Below are positions 38,872 through 50,800 of a stretch of 64,000 nucleotides of DNA, piece by piece. A program made the position numbers and the translations under genes. Position 1 is the stretch's first letter, and each line of letters begins with the position of its first letter. The stretch spans positions 116,787,842-116,851,841 of the forward strand of contig OZ022500.1 of assembly GCA_963989385.1 (NCBI GenBank), in the 5' to 3' direction. The notes beneath the pieces were generated by a model, which was not told the origin of the DNA, did no database searches, and worked only from the letters and a program-made list of their open reading frames with translations. Source of the DNA: Ctena decussata. Lineage: Eukaryota > Mollusca > Bivalvia > Lucinida > Lucinidae.

Positions 38872-41800
38872 ACCCCCCCTCCATGCGGTCACTTCTGGAA
38901 CGTGGAACGTCCCTAAGGGAAAAAAATGGAAGATAAATTCAAAATAATTATTTGGTTCTCTGTTTTTGCCGGATAAGTACATCAGACATGGCATAAAATG
39001 CACATAATCTTTGTTAACTTAAAAAAGTACGATGTTTGAAGTCCTATAACAACAATAATGACAGTCTGTCCTGCCGTCCTGTCAAAAGCTGTGTTATAGA
39101 AAATATGGAAATACATATAGAAGCATCATTTCACTTTGTTTAAAAATTAAGCATTTTTTCAAACATACTTGCAGTTGCTCCTGGAGATCTGTGTCAGTGG
39201 CAGCCAACCGTAGTACTGTACCAGATAAACAGATTAGTAGCTCTGTATACAGAGAGGCGCCGTAGTCGAGTGGTTAGAGTGGCTCGGCTATTATGCAGAA
39301 AGTCACCATAAGGTCGTGAGTTCGCGGCTCACTGTCGCCATACAATGACTGGAAAACTCTCTCTGTCAACCCAGCAGTAAATGGGTACCTTTTTCGAATC
39401 AGGGAAGGATAAGGCAGCGAAAGGAGAGGGATGGGCTCCGCCTTTCATCAGCTGTGCCCAAGATAGAGTGGGTCTCTAACCCCCACTGCCCCTACGGCTA
39501 TTAGGCTATGGGAAACCTTTACCTTTACCTTTATACTGTGGGCCAGCTTACAAACTGTTACACTATAACTAGTGGTAGTTAGAACTGCTTCACTCAAGTA
39601 TTTCAAGTCGGGGACACCGGGACAGTACCACATGTTTTGTTGATAAAAAATAATAATGATTAAAAAAAAAAAACAACAACAAAAAAAAAAAAAAAAGTCA
39701 TGAAATACATGTACAGTCAAACCTCGATAATTCGAACTGACAGGGACCTCACTATTTCATTCGAATTATCCGTAGTTCGAATTTTCGATTTCGGCTTTTC
39801 CCGTTCATTTCCGCACATTTCCGGAAACCGTTATTACGGCGTTTTTCAGACAGTCCGATGTTTCATTTCTCTATGCTTACTGACGTTCATAGATTTACAA
39901 ATCAATAAAAACGTTATCCGAACGTAGAATTATTAATATTACATACCGGAAACATCCAAAACATCCACGATCATTTCTCATATCGCGAGACCATCCCTCG
40001 AGTTCGGCACATGTGTACATGTGTATTGTCCGAAAGCAGCAACGTGCCAAACATTTTCCTAGCTCTGCAAATCAACTGTTTATGACAATGCAGCGCCGGT
40101 GAAGATCAAAGCCAGACTGAACGGAAACAGGCTAGCCGCTTAACGCTGACTTGTTTCTATCATGTACTTTCACTTTCCGTTTATGTTTCCGAGAACTGGG
40201 CTACTTTCGTTTTCAGAAAAACGACTGAATCGGCCACCTGAGCCATGTCACGAAAAAGGTTCCTCAGTCATTCGAAGTCAATGCATTTGGAAACACCGAG
40301 TACTCAAACCAGCCTGTCAGTCTGCGCAGAGCAGCCAGGGACTGTTTAGGGCCGTGTGCAAACAGTATGGCCCGTGTGCAAACCGTTCGAAACCAAAATT
40401 CGGATGCGCATGCTAGTCCGAGCCATTGCTGGTTGCAAAAGGCATAATATTTAGCACTTAAATTTACAAACTTCGAACTAAATAATCCCCGTCAATTATG
40501 CAATTAGACAGACACCTTTTGCTCAACAGAAATTAATGACTAACCCATCAAAACGTTAGTGGTCGTGAAGCGATAATTACCTGTACAAGTGGCAGTGATG
40601 ACCTGAGGCTGTAAATATTTAGCTCATCGATAACAATAGGTGTTATTTTCGGCATGAAAATTGGAGCATGAATTTTGATTTCGAATAATAGAGGGATATT
40701 TATAATGAATTTACTCCATCGGGACCAAATTTTTCTTTCGAAAAATCCGATTTTTCGAATAATCGAAATTCGAATTTGCGGAAGTGTTTTTGCATAGAAT
40801 TAATGGGCTTACGATCGGGACCGTGTTTCCATTTCGAAAAATCCGGTAATTTCGAAAAATCGGCGTTCGAACTACCGAGATTCGACTGTACTCCTCTTCT
40901 GTAATGGAACCGCGACACGAGAAAACCAACAAAATGGTTGTGCACCCAGCACAGACTTAGATCAGCCTGAAAATCTGCCCAGTCTGATCAGACTTTTCGC
41001 TAAGCTCTTAAAGGGTAGCTAAGTGTATAAGCCATGCGGACAGAGAAGACTCAGATCAGACTGGGCGGATGCCTAAGCTGATATGAGGGCGCTGGGCGCA
41101 CAGCCACTTTGTTGGTTTTCTCGTGTTGCGGCTCAATTGACAGTTCAGTATTATGAAATTGTCCGCTTGTGAAAATCATGTCCCCCCAACCCTTCTTTCA
41201 AGTCTACCCTGATGTCAGTTAGAAGTATTTCTGATTGACTTTTGTCCCTTAAATTTTCATTCATAGGAAGACACTGTGTATAACTGAGCTTTCTTATAGT
41301 ACCTCAGCTTAAATTTTGGGACGCCTGAAAAATAGTTTTTAGGTGTCCCAATATTATAGCATATGGTAATTATGTCTGCAGGTAGAGCTGGTGTTATTGG
41401 TGGAGCTCGTCCCAAGACTGTCAAGCAAGTACCAGCTAAAGCTGTAGCTATATATTCTGACGAAAACACTGACCCCACACTGATACAGCCCCAGACAGGG
41501 GAATGGACAAAGGCTCCTCACAGAAACCAGATTAATAAAGAGAATGAAAAGAAGCCTGGGGTTTGGACAAAGGCTAAGGTATGACATTAAAGTTTACTAC
41601 CAAGACAGGTGACAGAACTTATGCCAAATAAGGGCAGATTTTGTTTTGTTGTCTTGGATAATTTTTCATACTTCATCATCAAAAATGGCCCTTAACCCAT
41701 TCCATTCGGGATATCCCTTTAGGGGTATCTGGGCAAACTGTTTGGATCCAGATCAGGCTCCACAAACGTGGGGCCTGATCTGAGAGCCGGGCCGGGTAGC

Positions 41801-44800
41801 GCAATCGGTAGGGCACCTGACTCGTAAGTCAGAGGTCCTGGGTTCGAATCCCGGCCTGGCCACATACTTTCGTTTCTCCTTCCGCTGATTCAAGAAGGGC
41901 AGTTGTCAGTTACTGGCGAAAGTATGTGCACTTAGTACTGGTTAACCGCTTAGGAGGTCTAAGCCTGCCCAGGAATAGTGTGGTTAGGTTAACTGACCGT
42001 CCCGACATGACCTTAGTTGTTTACCGTGGACGTTAAGCATCAAATCAACCAACCAACTGATCTGAGATCCAAACTGTTTACTGCCTAGACATCATTTGTA
42101 CAAGAGTTAGTCAGACCAATATTGTCAAAATGTTCTTGATTTTTTATGCAACAATTTCAGCAGACGACAAAAAATACCCAGAATGCAATGGGTTAATTCA
42201 GGGCCTGACAAGTGTTTGGTTTTGTTCATATTCATCAGTTTTATTTTATTTTCAAGAGAAATACCCATTTGTCAAATGCCAATAGTGTAGACTCTGATCA
42301 GATGTCATGTTTTGTGACATCTGGGTTCGAGGTTATAAAACCCAAGTATAATCTCAAACTCAAAATAAGCACACTGATTGGCTGCTTCCGAGCATGTGCT
42401 TGGAAGCGGCCAATCAGTGTGCTTTATTTTGAGTTTGAGAATGTACTCAAGTTTTATAACCTCCGGGCCTGGTCTGGTCTGCACCGCTTGCCAGTATCTC
42501 TTTTATGTGACAATAGGCATAAATGGGTCAAGCAATAAATATAGATTTGGCATATAGAATTGCCTTTCATGGGAACTGTTACCTTGCAGACCTTGCCCAG
42601 TAAGCTTTTATGAAAGTTTAGGAAAAGCTGTTGCTATACCCTCTGCAACAGCACTGGTGATTGCATACACAGATGTTAAAGTTTGGTTTTAGTACTGTGT
42701 TATCACACCTGTGACTAGTAGGAAGTGAGCCACAAGTATTGATTTTCCTGTATCGGCAGTAGCATAAACTTTTGTAGAGTTTTCTGGTTTAAATCTGTTT
42801 GTGGCAATGCACTGACAGGCGAGACACCACCATCTGCAGAATTCTTGTTGCCGTAGGGATGTGAGTTCAGGCAAGCTATGCTCAGTTTATGTTGTCTAGA
42901 GTCAGGACTTTAAATTTATATTCCTATCATTGTAGGTACCACAAGCTTCTAAAAATGTTCCCATATCAGCTGTTAACACAGTGCGACATCCGACCTTTTC
43001 TGTCCATATTGACAATAATGACCAAGTTATGAGGTATGTCTTTATTTACTGCTTGATGTATTGTTTTAAGGTAAAACAGGTTCACTTTCAGAGGAAGCAA
43101 CTCTACCCTTTTCAATTTTGCCCTCCTTCTCAATTGGGAGCAAATTCTTTCCTGTAAGAGTAGACCCCATGTTGGAAGTGATTTGTCATTCAGGGAAGCA
43201 AACAGGAAATTATAAGAGTTGTACCTCTTTGCAAAAATGGCAGGAAAACATGGAGGTCTACCCATGCACCTTAAACACTAGGGTAGACTAGTGGTGGCTT
43301 GGCAAATAGTTTAGACACATGCCAGACAGCTCATAATGGAACAGTATGGAAGAGTCTACACACCCTGTCATTCCTCCAATAATTATTGTACAGATTAAAA
43401 AAATGTTTACCCTTAATGAGCCAAAAAGCAGACGACAAAATTTACGTCTGCAGAATTTAAATAAATGTTTTGTCCAAGCGATATCATATTGAGAATTCAA
43501 ACACTAGAGGGCAAACCGTGTAGATTCAGATGAGGTGGCTCATTATGAGCCACTTCATCTGGATCTACACTGTTAGCCAATTCAACAATTTTAATTTTTG
43601 GCGCTTTAAGGTTAAGTCAGAGCTGCTCCCTTAAGTGGTCTTTAAACACAGATTTGACTGTAGATAAAGGTTTTCCATGGACATGTGGCCATAGCAGCAA
43701 TAACTGTTTGGAGCCTCCATATCTTAGGCTCAACATATGAAAGACGGAGTCCACCCCTCTCCTTTCTCTGCCTTATTCATTGCCTGATAGTAAAATTACA
43801 GTGGAACTTCATTGACTCGAACAGGCTTAGAACCATAAAAATTAGTTCCAGCCAAGAGTAGTTCTAGCCATCCAGGGTTAATTTCTACATTAACCCTTAA
43901 AGCACCAGAAATTAAAATTATTGAATTGGCAAACAGTGCAGATCCAGATGAGGTGGCTCATAATGAGCCACCTCATCTGAATCTTTACTGTTTGCCCTCT
44001 AGCTTTTGAATTCTCAATATGATATCGCTTGGATGAGACATTTATTTAAATTCTGCAGACGTAAATTTTGTCGTCTGCTTTTTGGCTCATTAAGGGTTAA
44101 ATGACCTCTAGGGCCCAAGGAAAGAGTTCTGGCCAGACAGGGTTAACGAGCCATCAGGGTTCGAGCCATTGAAGTTCTACTGTAGCTTGTAAAGATTTTA
44201 GGATGATCATGATAAATTAAGATGTCCCAATATTTGATTGATGTCTGTGGTCTAGTGAAAAGGGCCATAAGCCATACAGTGGAACTTCATTGGCTTGAAC
44301 AGGCTTGGGTCCACGAAAATTAGTTCCAGCCGAGGGTAGTTCTAGCCATCCAGGGTTAGTTTCCATATAAAGTGACCTCTAGGGACCAAGAAAAGAGTTC
44401 TAGCCAGGCAGGGTGAACGAGCCATTAGGGTTTGAGCCATTGAAGTTCTGCTGTAGCTTGTTTAGATTTTAGGATGATCATGATAAATTAAGATATCCGA
44501 ATATTTGATTGATGCCTGTGGTCTAGTATAAAGGGCCATAAGCCATATGTGTATGGTAAAGGTGCAATTAGCCTTCTCATTTGCAGAAAATGAGTTTAAT
44601 TTCAACTTTTCACTGTATGATTTGATTCCTCAGAGTTTATGGATTATGAATGTGAAAAATAGACCCTGATCAGCAGGATGGGGTGCACAGAGGCACTGGC
44701 TTATCTGGGGTCGTTTCATGAGATGCCAATCATTCCGGGTATGTGTAATATTTGGTTAAAGGATTTCTTCGTTCTTTTGTTCTAAGAAAGATATAATGCA

Positions 44801-47800
44801 ACGGTGAAGTGCATGGATGAATTACAGAATGTTTCTTGATGGCCCTTGTTTTGTATTTTTGCAGCACTCCCGCAAAGATGCCAGAGATTGGAAGCCAGGT
44901 TTTAAGGTAAACATTGTCACAGTGATTGAAACATAATTTTCCATCTTGTAAGTTGGACAGTACATACTGTATTTATTGACTTATAAGATGGGAATTTATC
45001 CTCTCAAAATTACCTGATCTATGTAATTCAGCTATAAAGTGGCTTTTTCCCTTCCAAAACAATTTCAAAGATCTAGATCCATCTTGCAAGATGGATCTAG
45101 ATCTTTGAGATTGTTTTGGAAGGGAAAAACCCTGTCTTATAACAGTAGTGAATTGTTGAGTAATAATTTACTCTTTGGAGGTCAGTTCTAAAGTAGTACA
45201 TATGAGCCACGACACGTGAAAACCAACAAAGTAGTTGTGCACATGGCGCAGACTCAGATCAGCCTGGGCATCCATCCAGTCTGATCAGTCTTCGCTTAGG
45301 GTCTAAGCTACCTCCATGCGGACAACAAAGACTGATCTGACTGGGCGGATCCCCAGGCTGATCTGAGTCTGCACTGGATGCACAACCACTTTCTTGTTAG
45401 CTCACCTGAGCACGAAGTGCTCAAGGTGAGGTATTGTGATCGGTCTTTGTCCGTCGTCCAGCGTCAACTTTTGCTTTAAAAGACTTCTTCTCCAAAACTA
45501 CTGGGCTGATTTTGAAATAATTTCACAGAAATGTTCCTTGGGGACTCTCTACCAAAATTGCTCAAATGGTTCCGCTCCGCTGAACAATATGGCCGCCAGA
45601 GCTAAAAATAGAAAAACCTTTAAACGACTTCTCCAAAACTGTCGGGCCGATTTCGAAATAATTTCACAGAAATGTTTCTTAGGAGACCCTCTACCAAAAT
45701 TGCTCAAACGGTTCTGCTCCGCTGAACAATATGGCCGCCAGAGCTAAAAATAGAAAAACCTTAAAACAACTTCTCCAAAACTGCAGGGCCGATTTTGAAA
45801 TAATTTCACAGAAACGTTGCCGGGCCGGGTAGCGCAATCAGTAGGGCACCTGACTCGTAAGTCAGAGGTCCTGGGTTCGAATCCCGGTCTGGCCACATAC
45901 TTTGGTTTCTCCTTCCGCTGATTCAAGAAGGGCAGTTGTCAGTTACTGGCAAAAGTATGTGCACTTAGTACTGGTTAACCACTTAGGAGGTCTAAGCCTG
46001 CCCAGGAATAGTGTGGTTAGGTTAACTGACCGTCCCGACATGACCTTAGTTGTTTACCGTGGACGTTAAGCATCAAATCAACCAACCAACCACAGAAACG
46101 TTCCTTAGGAGAGCCTCTACCAAAATTGCTCAAACGGTTCCGCTTCGCTGAATAATATGGCCGCCAGAGCTAAAAAATAGAAAAACCTTTAAACGACTTC
46201 TCCTCCAAAACTGTTGGGCTGATTTTGAAATAATTCCACAGAAATGTTTCTTAGGAGACCCTCTACCAAAATTGCTCAAACGGTTCTGCTCCGCTGAACA
46301 ATATGGCCACCAGAGCTAAAAATAGAAAAAAGCTTTAAACATCATCGTCTCTGAACCCAATGGCTCGATTTCAAAAAAGTTTCACAGAAATGTTTTAATC
46401 ATGACTGAACAAAAAGTGCTTAAACAGTTCCACTCCGCTGAACAAAATGGCCGCCAGAGCTTAAAATAGAAATAAATCTTAGAATGACACAGAGGGCACA
46501 GTTATGATCCAATCATCATGAAACTTTGTCAGAATGTTTATCTAAATGAAATCTAGACCATCTTTGAAACTGGGTCATGTGGGGTCAAAAACTAGGTCAC
46601 TGGGTAAAATCTTAGAAAAACCTTGTGCACACTCAAGAGGGCACAGTTATGATCTAATCTTCATGAAACTTTGTCAGAATGTTTATTTATATAAAATCTA
46701 GGCCAAAATTGAATCCGAGTCTTGTGGGGTCAAAACTAGGTCACTAGGTCAAATCTCAGAAAAACCTTGTGTACACTCTAGAGGGCACAGTTATGATCCA
46801 ATCTATGTGAAACATTGTCAGAATGTTTATTTTCATGAAATCTATACCAGATTTGAAACTGGGCCATGTCAAGTCAAAAACTAGGTCACTAGGTCAGTTC
46901 TTAGAAAAACAGTGTGAACACTTTAGCGGACACAGTTTTGTTCTAATCTTCATGAGACTTTGTCAGAATGTTTGTTTCCAACAAATCTGGACCAAGGGTG
47001 CAACTAGGTCATGTTGGGTCAAAAAGTAGGTCACTAGGTTAAACCTTAGAAAAACATTGTGTACACTCTAGTGGGCACAGTTTTGATAACTTTGTCAGAA
47101 TGTTCATATCCAAGAAATCTAGACCAGGTTTGAAACTGGGTCATGTGGGGTCAAAATCTAGGTCATTAGGTTAAATCTTATAAAAACCTAAGGTACACAA
47201 TAAAGGGTTCATTTTCCATTTAATCTTTGTGAAACTCTGTCTGTCGGTCATATGGATGTCTCTGTGGTTAAGTTCACAGGATACTCAGGTGAGCGATCCA
47301 GGGCCATCATGGCCCTCTTGTTTTTTTCATGTCGTGGCTCATATCAAGAGCGTGGAGAGCTGAATGCTGACCAACAATCTGTGTGTAGAGCAGCTCTAGT
47401 GTAGTGGATAACACTCCGGACTACCAATCCAGGGGTCGCAAGATCGATTCCCCGCTTCTCCTGTCTTTCGGATGAGACTTTAAACCGAGGTCCCGTCTCC
47501 ATATGACCTTGTTGTTGGTGGGATGTTAAACCCGAATTCACTCACTCACCCAAGAAACTGTGATGTTTTACTATTCAATTTATTGCTAGAGCTGAACTAT
47601 TTCAATAATAGTGCAAAATAATTCTTTTCCTTCATGTCCACCATTCCAACCCAACAACCCACAGCCTTTTGGTCTGTGCATGCATGTACTGGCCCTGCCA
47701 CTGTTGTTCTTCATTACAACACAGCTTCATATACATATGGGCATTTCTGACAAACTTTTGGAGGAAAAGAGACATTACACTGTCTAGCATTAAGGAACAT

Positions 47801-50800
47801 TTTCAAAACCCCTCAAAATTTGTCAGTAACTGCCAATGGCATCGGCAGTTATACTCAATGATGAATCAATCCGAAATAGTGAATTGTTGTAGAATTATAG
47901 AATCCGAAAATTTTCCTTTGCTTCTATAGGTGCATTATGTTAGAACTGGAATTGGATATAACACAGTTTAAGCTAAAATGGTGGTCAAAATGGACTGAAA
48001 ATATATAACAGACATAGCTCGAAAGGGTACATTTGGTATTTGCATACAGGAAAGACTTAAATCAGCATTTTCATTTCCACAGTCTTAAATTTTGTTTTCT
48101 TCTCCTGTTTTGCACTTTATTAAAGGGTTAAAACGTAAATTTTATTTTTCTTAGTGCAAGAAAGCCTGAGAAGCCAACTAGCTACCTGCAGCAGATGAAG
48201 GAACCAGCTAAGGATGAGAACCAGAAACCAATGTACTGTAAAGATAAGATTTACTGCGGGGCGGAGGAATACTCCTTTGAAGAGCTCCGTGCGGTGAGAT
48301 GGTTTAAGAAACAGGAACAGAAATGTCGTGAGGAAGAGGAAGCGAGAGCCATAGCAGGTTTGAACAAATGAGCCGCAACATGAGAAAACCAACAATGTGG
48401 TTGTGCGCCCAGTACAGACTCAGATCAGGCTAGGCATCCACCCAATCTGACCTGACTCTTCACTAAGCACTTACAGGGTAGCTAAGGGTCTAAGCTACTT
48501 TCATGCGGACAGCGAAGACTCTGATCAGACTGGGCAGATGCCCAGGCTGATCTGAGTCTGTGCTGGGCACACAACCACTTTGTTGGTTTTGTCGTGTCGT
48601 GGCTCAAATATTATTAAACCTTTTTTTTTCGGTTTTAAGATTTTTTTTCCCTTCCAAAATAATCTTGTAAATCTATTTTGACTAAAATTTCAAAGAAATG
48701 AAGCTAGGTTGAAGAGTATCAAAACTACATGTAATCAGCTGGAGAAGCCCTAGTAGCTCAGTAGGTTAAGAGCTAGCCTGTTGGTCTAGCGGTCCCTGGT
48801 TCAAGACCCACTGGAGCAGGAAATCTTTCTGATCTTAAATGAGGTTTCATTGCACACAACCTTTCATTATCACCCTCCCATCATTCTGATACGACTGAAA
48901 TACTGTTGAAAAGGACATAACATGGTAAGTCATCCATCTATGTAACCAACTGGATACATTGCACATTTCTTTACATGAAGGCTTCAGTTATGCTACAGAT
49001 AATAGCAAGAGTGAAATCTATATGTTTCAGAAAGCTAGTGACTCATTAAGTTCCAAGGAAGATACACATACACTACTACTTCCTATATTATTTCTATGCT
49101 GTTTGGAAAGTTATACGAAAAAACTTCTAAAAAACATAGACACCTAAAATAATTTTCAGTTCAGTTCAATTTTCCTATGGACGTTCCCCAAGTGGCTCAA
49201 CGGTACGTAACCATAGTTGCACACACTTGGCGCCGTGTGTCCGTCCAAATCTAAAATAATTTCTGTAATTGTCCTTAAAATGTACAATGCTGTAATGTGC
49301 CCAAAAGATGCACTTGAAATAGCAAACAGTGTCTGATCTGGATCTGCACCATTTGTTCAGACCTATCTGTCAAAATGCTTAGAAATTTTACCTTACTTGT
49401 ATAACATACTGCAATTTTCAGAATGTCGCAGAAAACTTGAGGAGGAAAAGCAACTCTTGCTGGATGAAGCTGAGAGAGTTCGTAATGAGAGATTGCGACT
49501 ACGTGAGGAGCAACATGCTATGTTAGAAGAGGCACGGAGAAAACTGTTAGAAGAACAGGAGCTCTTTCAGAGGGAAAGGTATGTTATCTGCAGGATTATA
49601 ATGTATAGGAGTAGTTGAATGAGTTAATCCTTTTTAGACCGGAAACCCATTTTGGGACATGTGCAAACAGTGCAGACCCATTTCAGATGCGGCAGAACGC
49701 GGCATCTGATCACGGGTCGACACTGTTTGCAGGAGAAGAGGAAGACTTGCAATTTACGTCCTTTTTAACAGTATTCAGTGATATCAGGAAGATGGGAGGA
49801 TGATAATGAAAGGCTGTGTGCAATGGAACACAGATTAAGGTTGGAAAGATTTGTGCTTCTGCCAGGTCTCAAACCCCTGACTGCTAGATCAGCAGACCAG
49901 CTCTTAACCCACTGGCTACAGGGGCTCCTTGCTTACAGGAATGCATTAAAAGTAAAAGCCTTCACCAGAAACCCCTGTGATGGACAAGTCCACTGATCAA
50001 AACAAAAAACGGAAACAGGTGCTTCGGAATAAATTTTTAGCTCGCCTGAACGAAGTTCAGGAAGAGCTATTGCGCTACCCCCGGCGTTGGCGTTGGAGTT
50101 GGCATCGGCGTCGGCGTTAGCAAAATGTTAAAGTTTTACGTTAAAGTTTTTATGTGATGGGCAAGGCGCTGTCAGGCGAGCTATCCTGGCCCTGTGACAG
50201 GTCTTGTTGTCTTGCCTGTGATTTAATAGCAGAAACCATGACACTGGTATTTTTTTTCTGGCATTATTGTCTGCAAAATAGGCATAGATTGTTTAGGGCC
50301 CTTGAGCCTAAGGCTCCTAGGGAGCTTAAAGCATGAAAAGGCTCAGTTGTCTTTGTTGGTGACATGGTCATCCTAACTTTTTAACGAGAATATCTCTGTG
50401 GCCGCTCAACCAGTTCTAACCAATTACTTCATATGCATCACCCCTTGGAAAGGGGATTAAATGCATACTTCTTGTCTTTGGTTTGGTTTAAACAATATTA
50501 ACATGCAAAATATATATACATGTTAACATGGTTGTTTGGTACAGGATCTGATAGAAAGCTGAAAGCTCATAAAAATCATCTCCTAAATCGTCTCCTGAAA
50601 AAACATACTCTTTTAGGACAGATTGGTTCAGTACTTTGGTTGGTATGTGAACTTAAGCCCTCACAGAATATGTCCTGGAAAAAATCTATTCCACACAATA
50701 GAAAATACTTTGTTTTATGGGTCTTCTTGAAACTTACGCATTGATGGTGGCATCATGGACAAGTTTATATTTGAGTAAGTGGGCTCTTGAAATCTCTGTT

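Larger units (their letters stand above)
45203..47341. mobile_element. Palindromic MITE family A, copy 4, interrupted
   Basis: Left part TGAGCCACGACACGTGAAAA to 'cacaaccactttcttg', right part 'catgtcgtggctca' at 47329-47341. The missing piece of the right arm position is occupied by the element 45397-47322. Confidence 0.9.

Noticed and set aside
38588..39003. Minus-strand frames with long polyglycine
   Set aside because: All three reading frames give Gly/Pro runs because of a 39-base C homopolymer and a local duplication; not coding.
41786..41870. tRNA gene at the head of the family 1 SINE
   Set aside because: The B box is perfect but the anticodon arm has a 6-base loop, the acceptor stem is poor and the sequence continues into a SINE body with target duplications; the same holds for the other copies.
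49615..49996. Open frames following exon 10
   Set aside because: They translate a family 3 SINE on the minus strand and intron sequence; no homologous segment exists in the checkpoint family.
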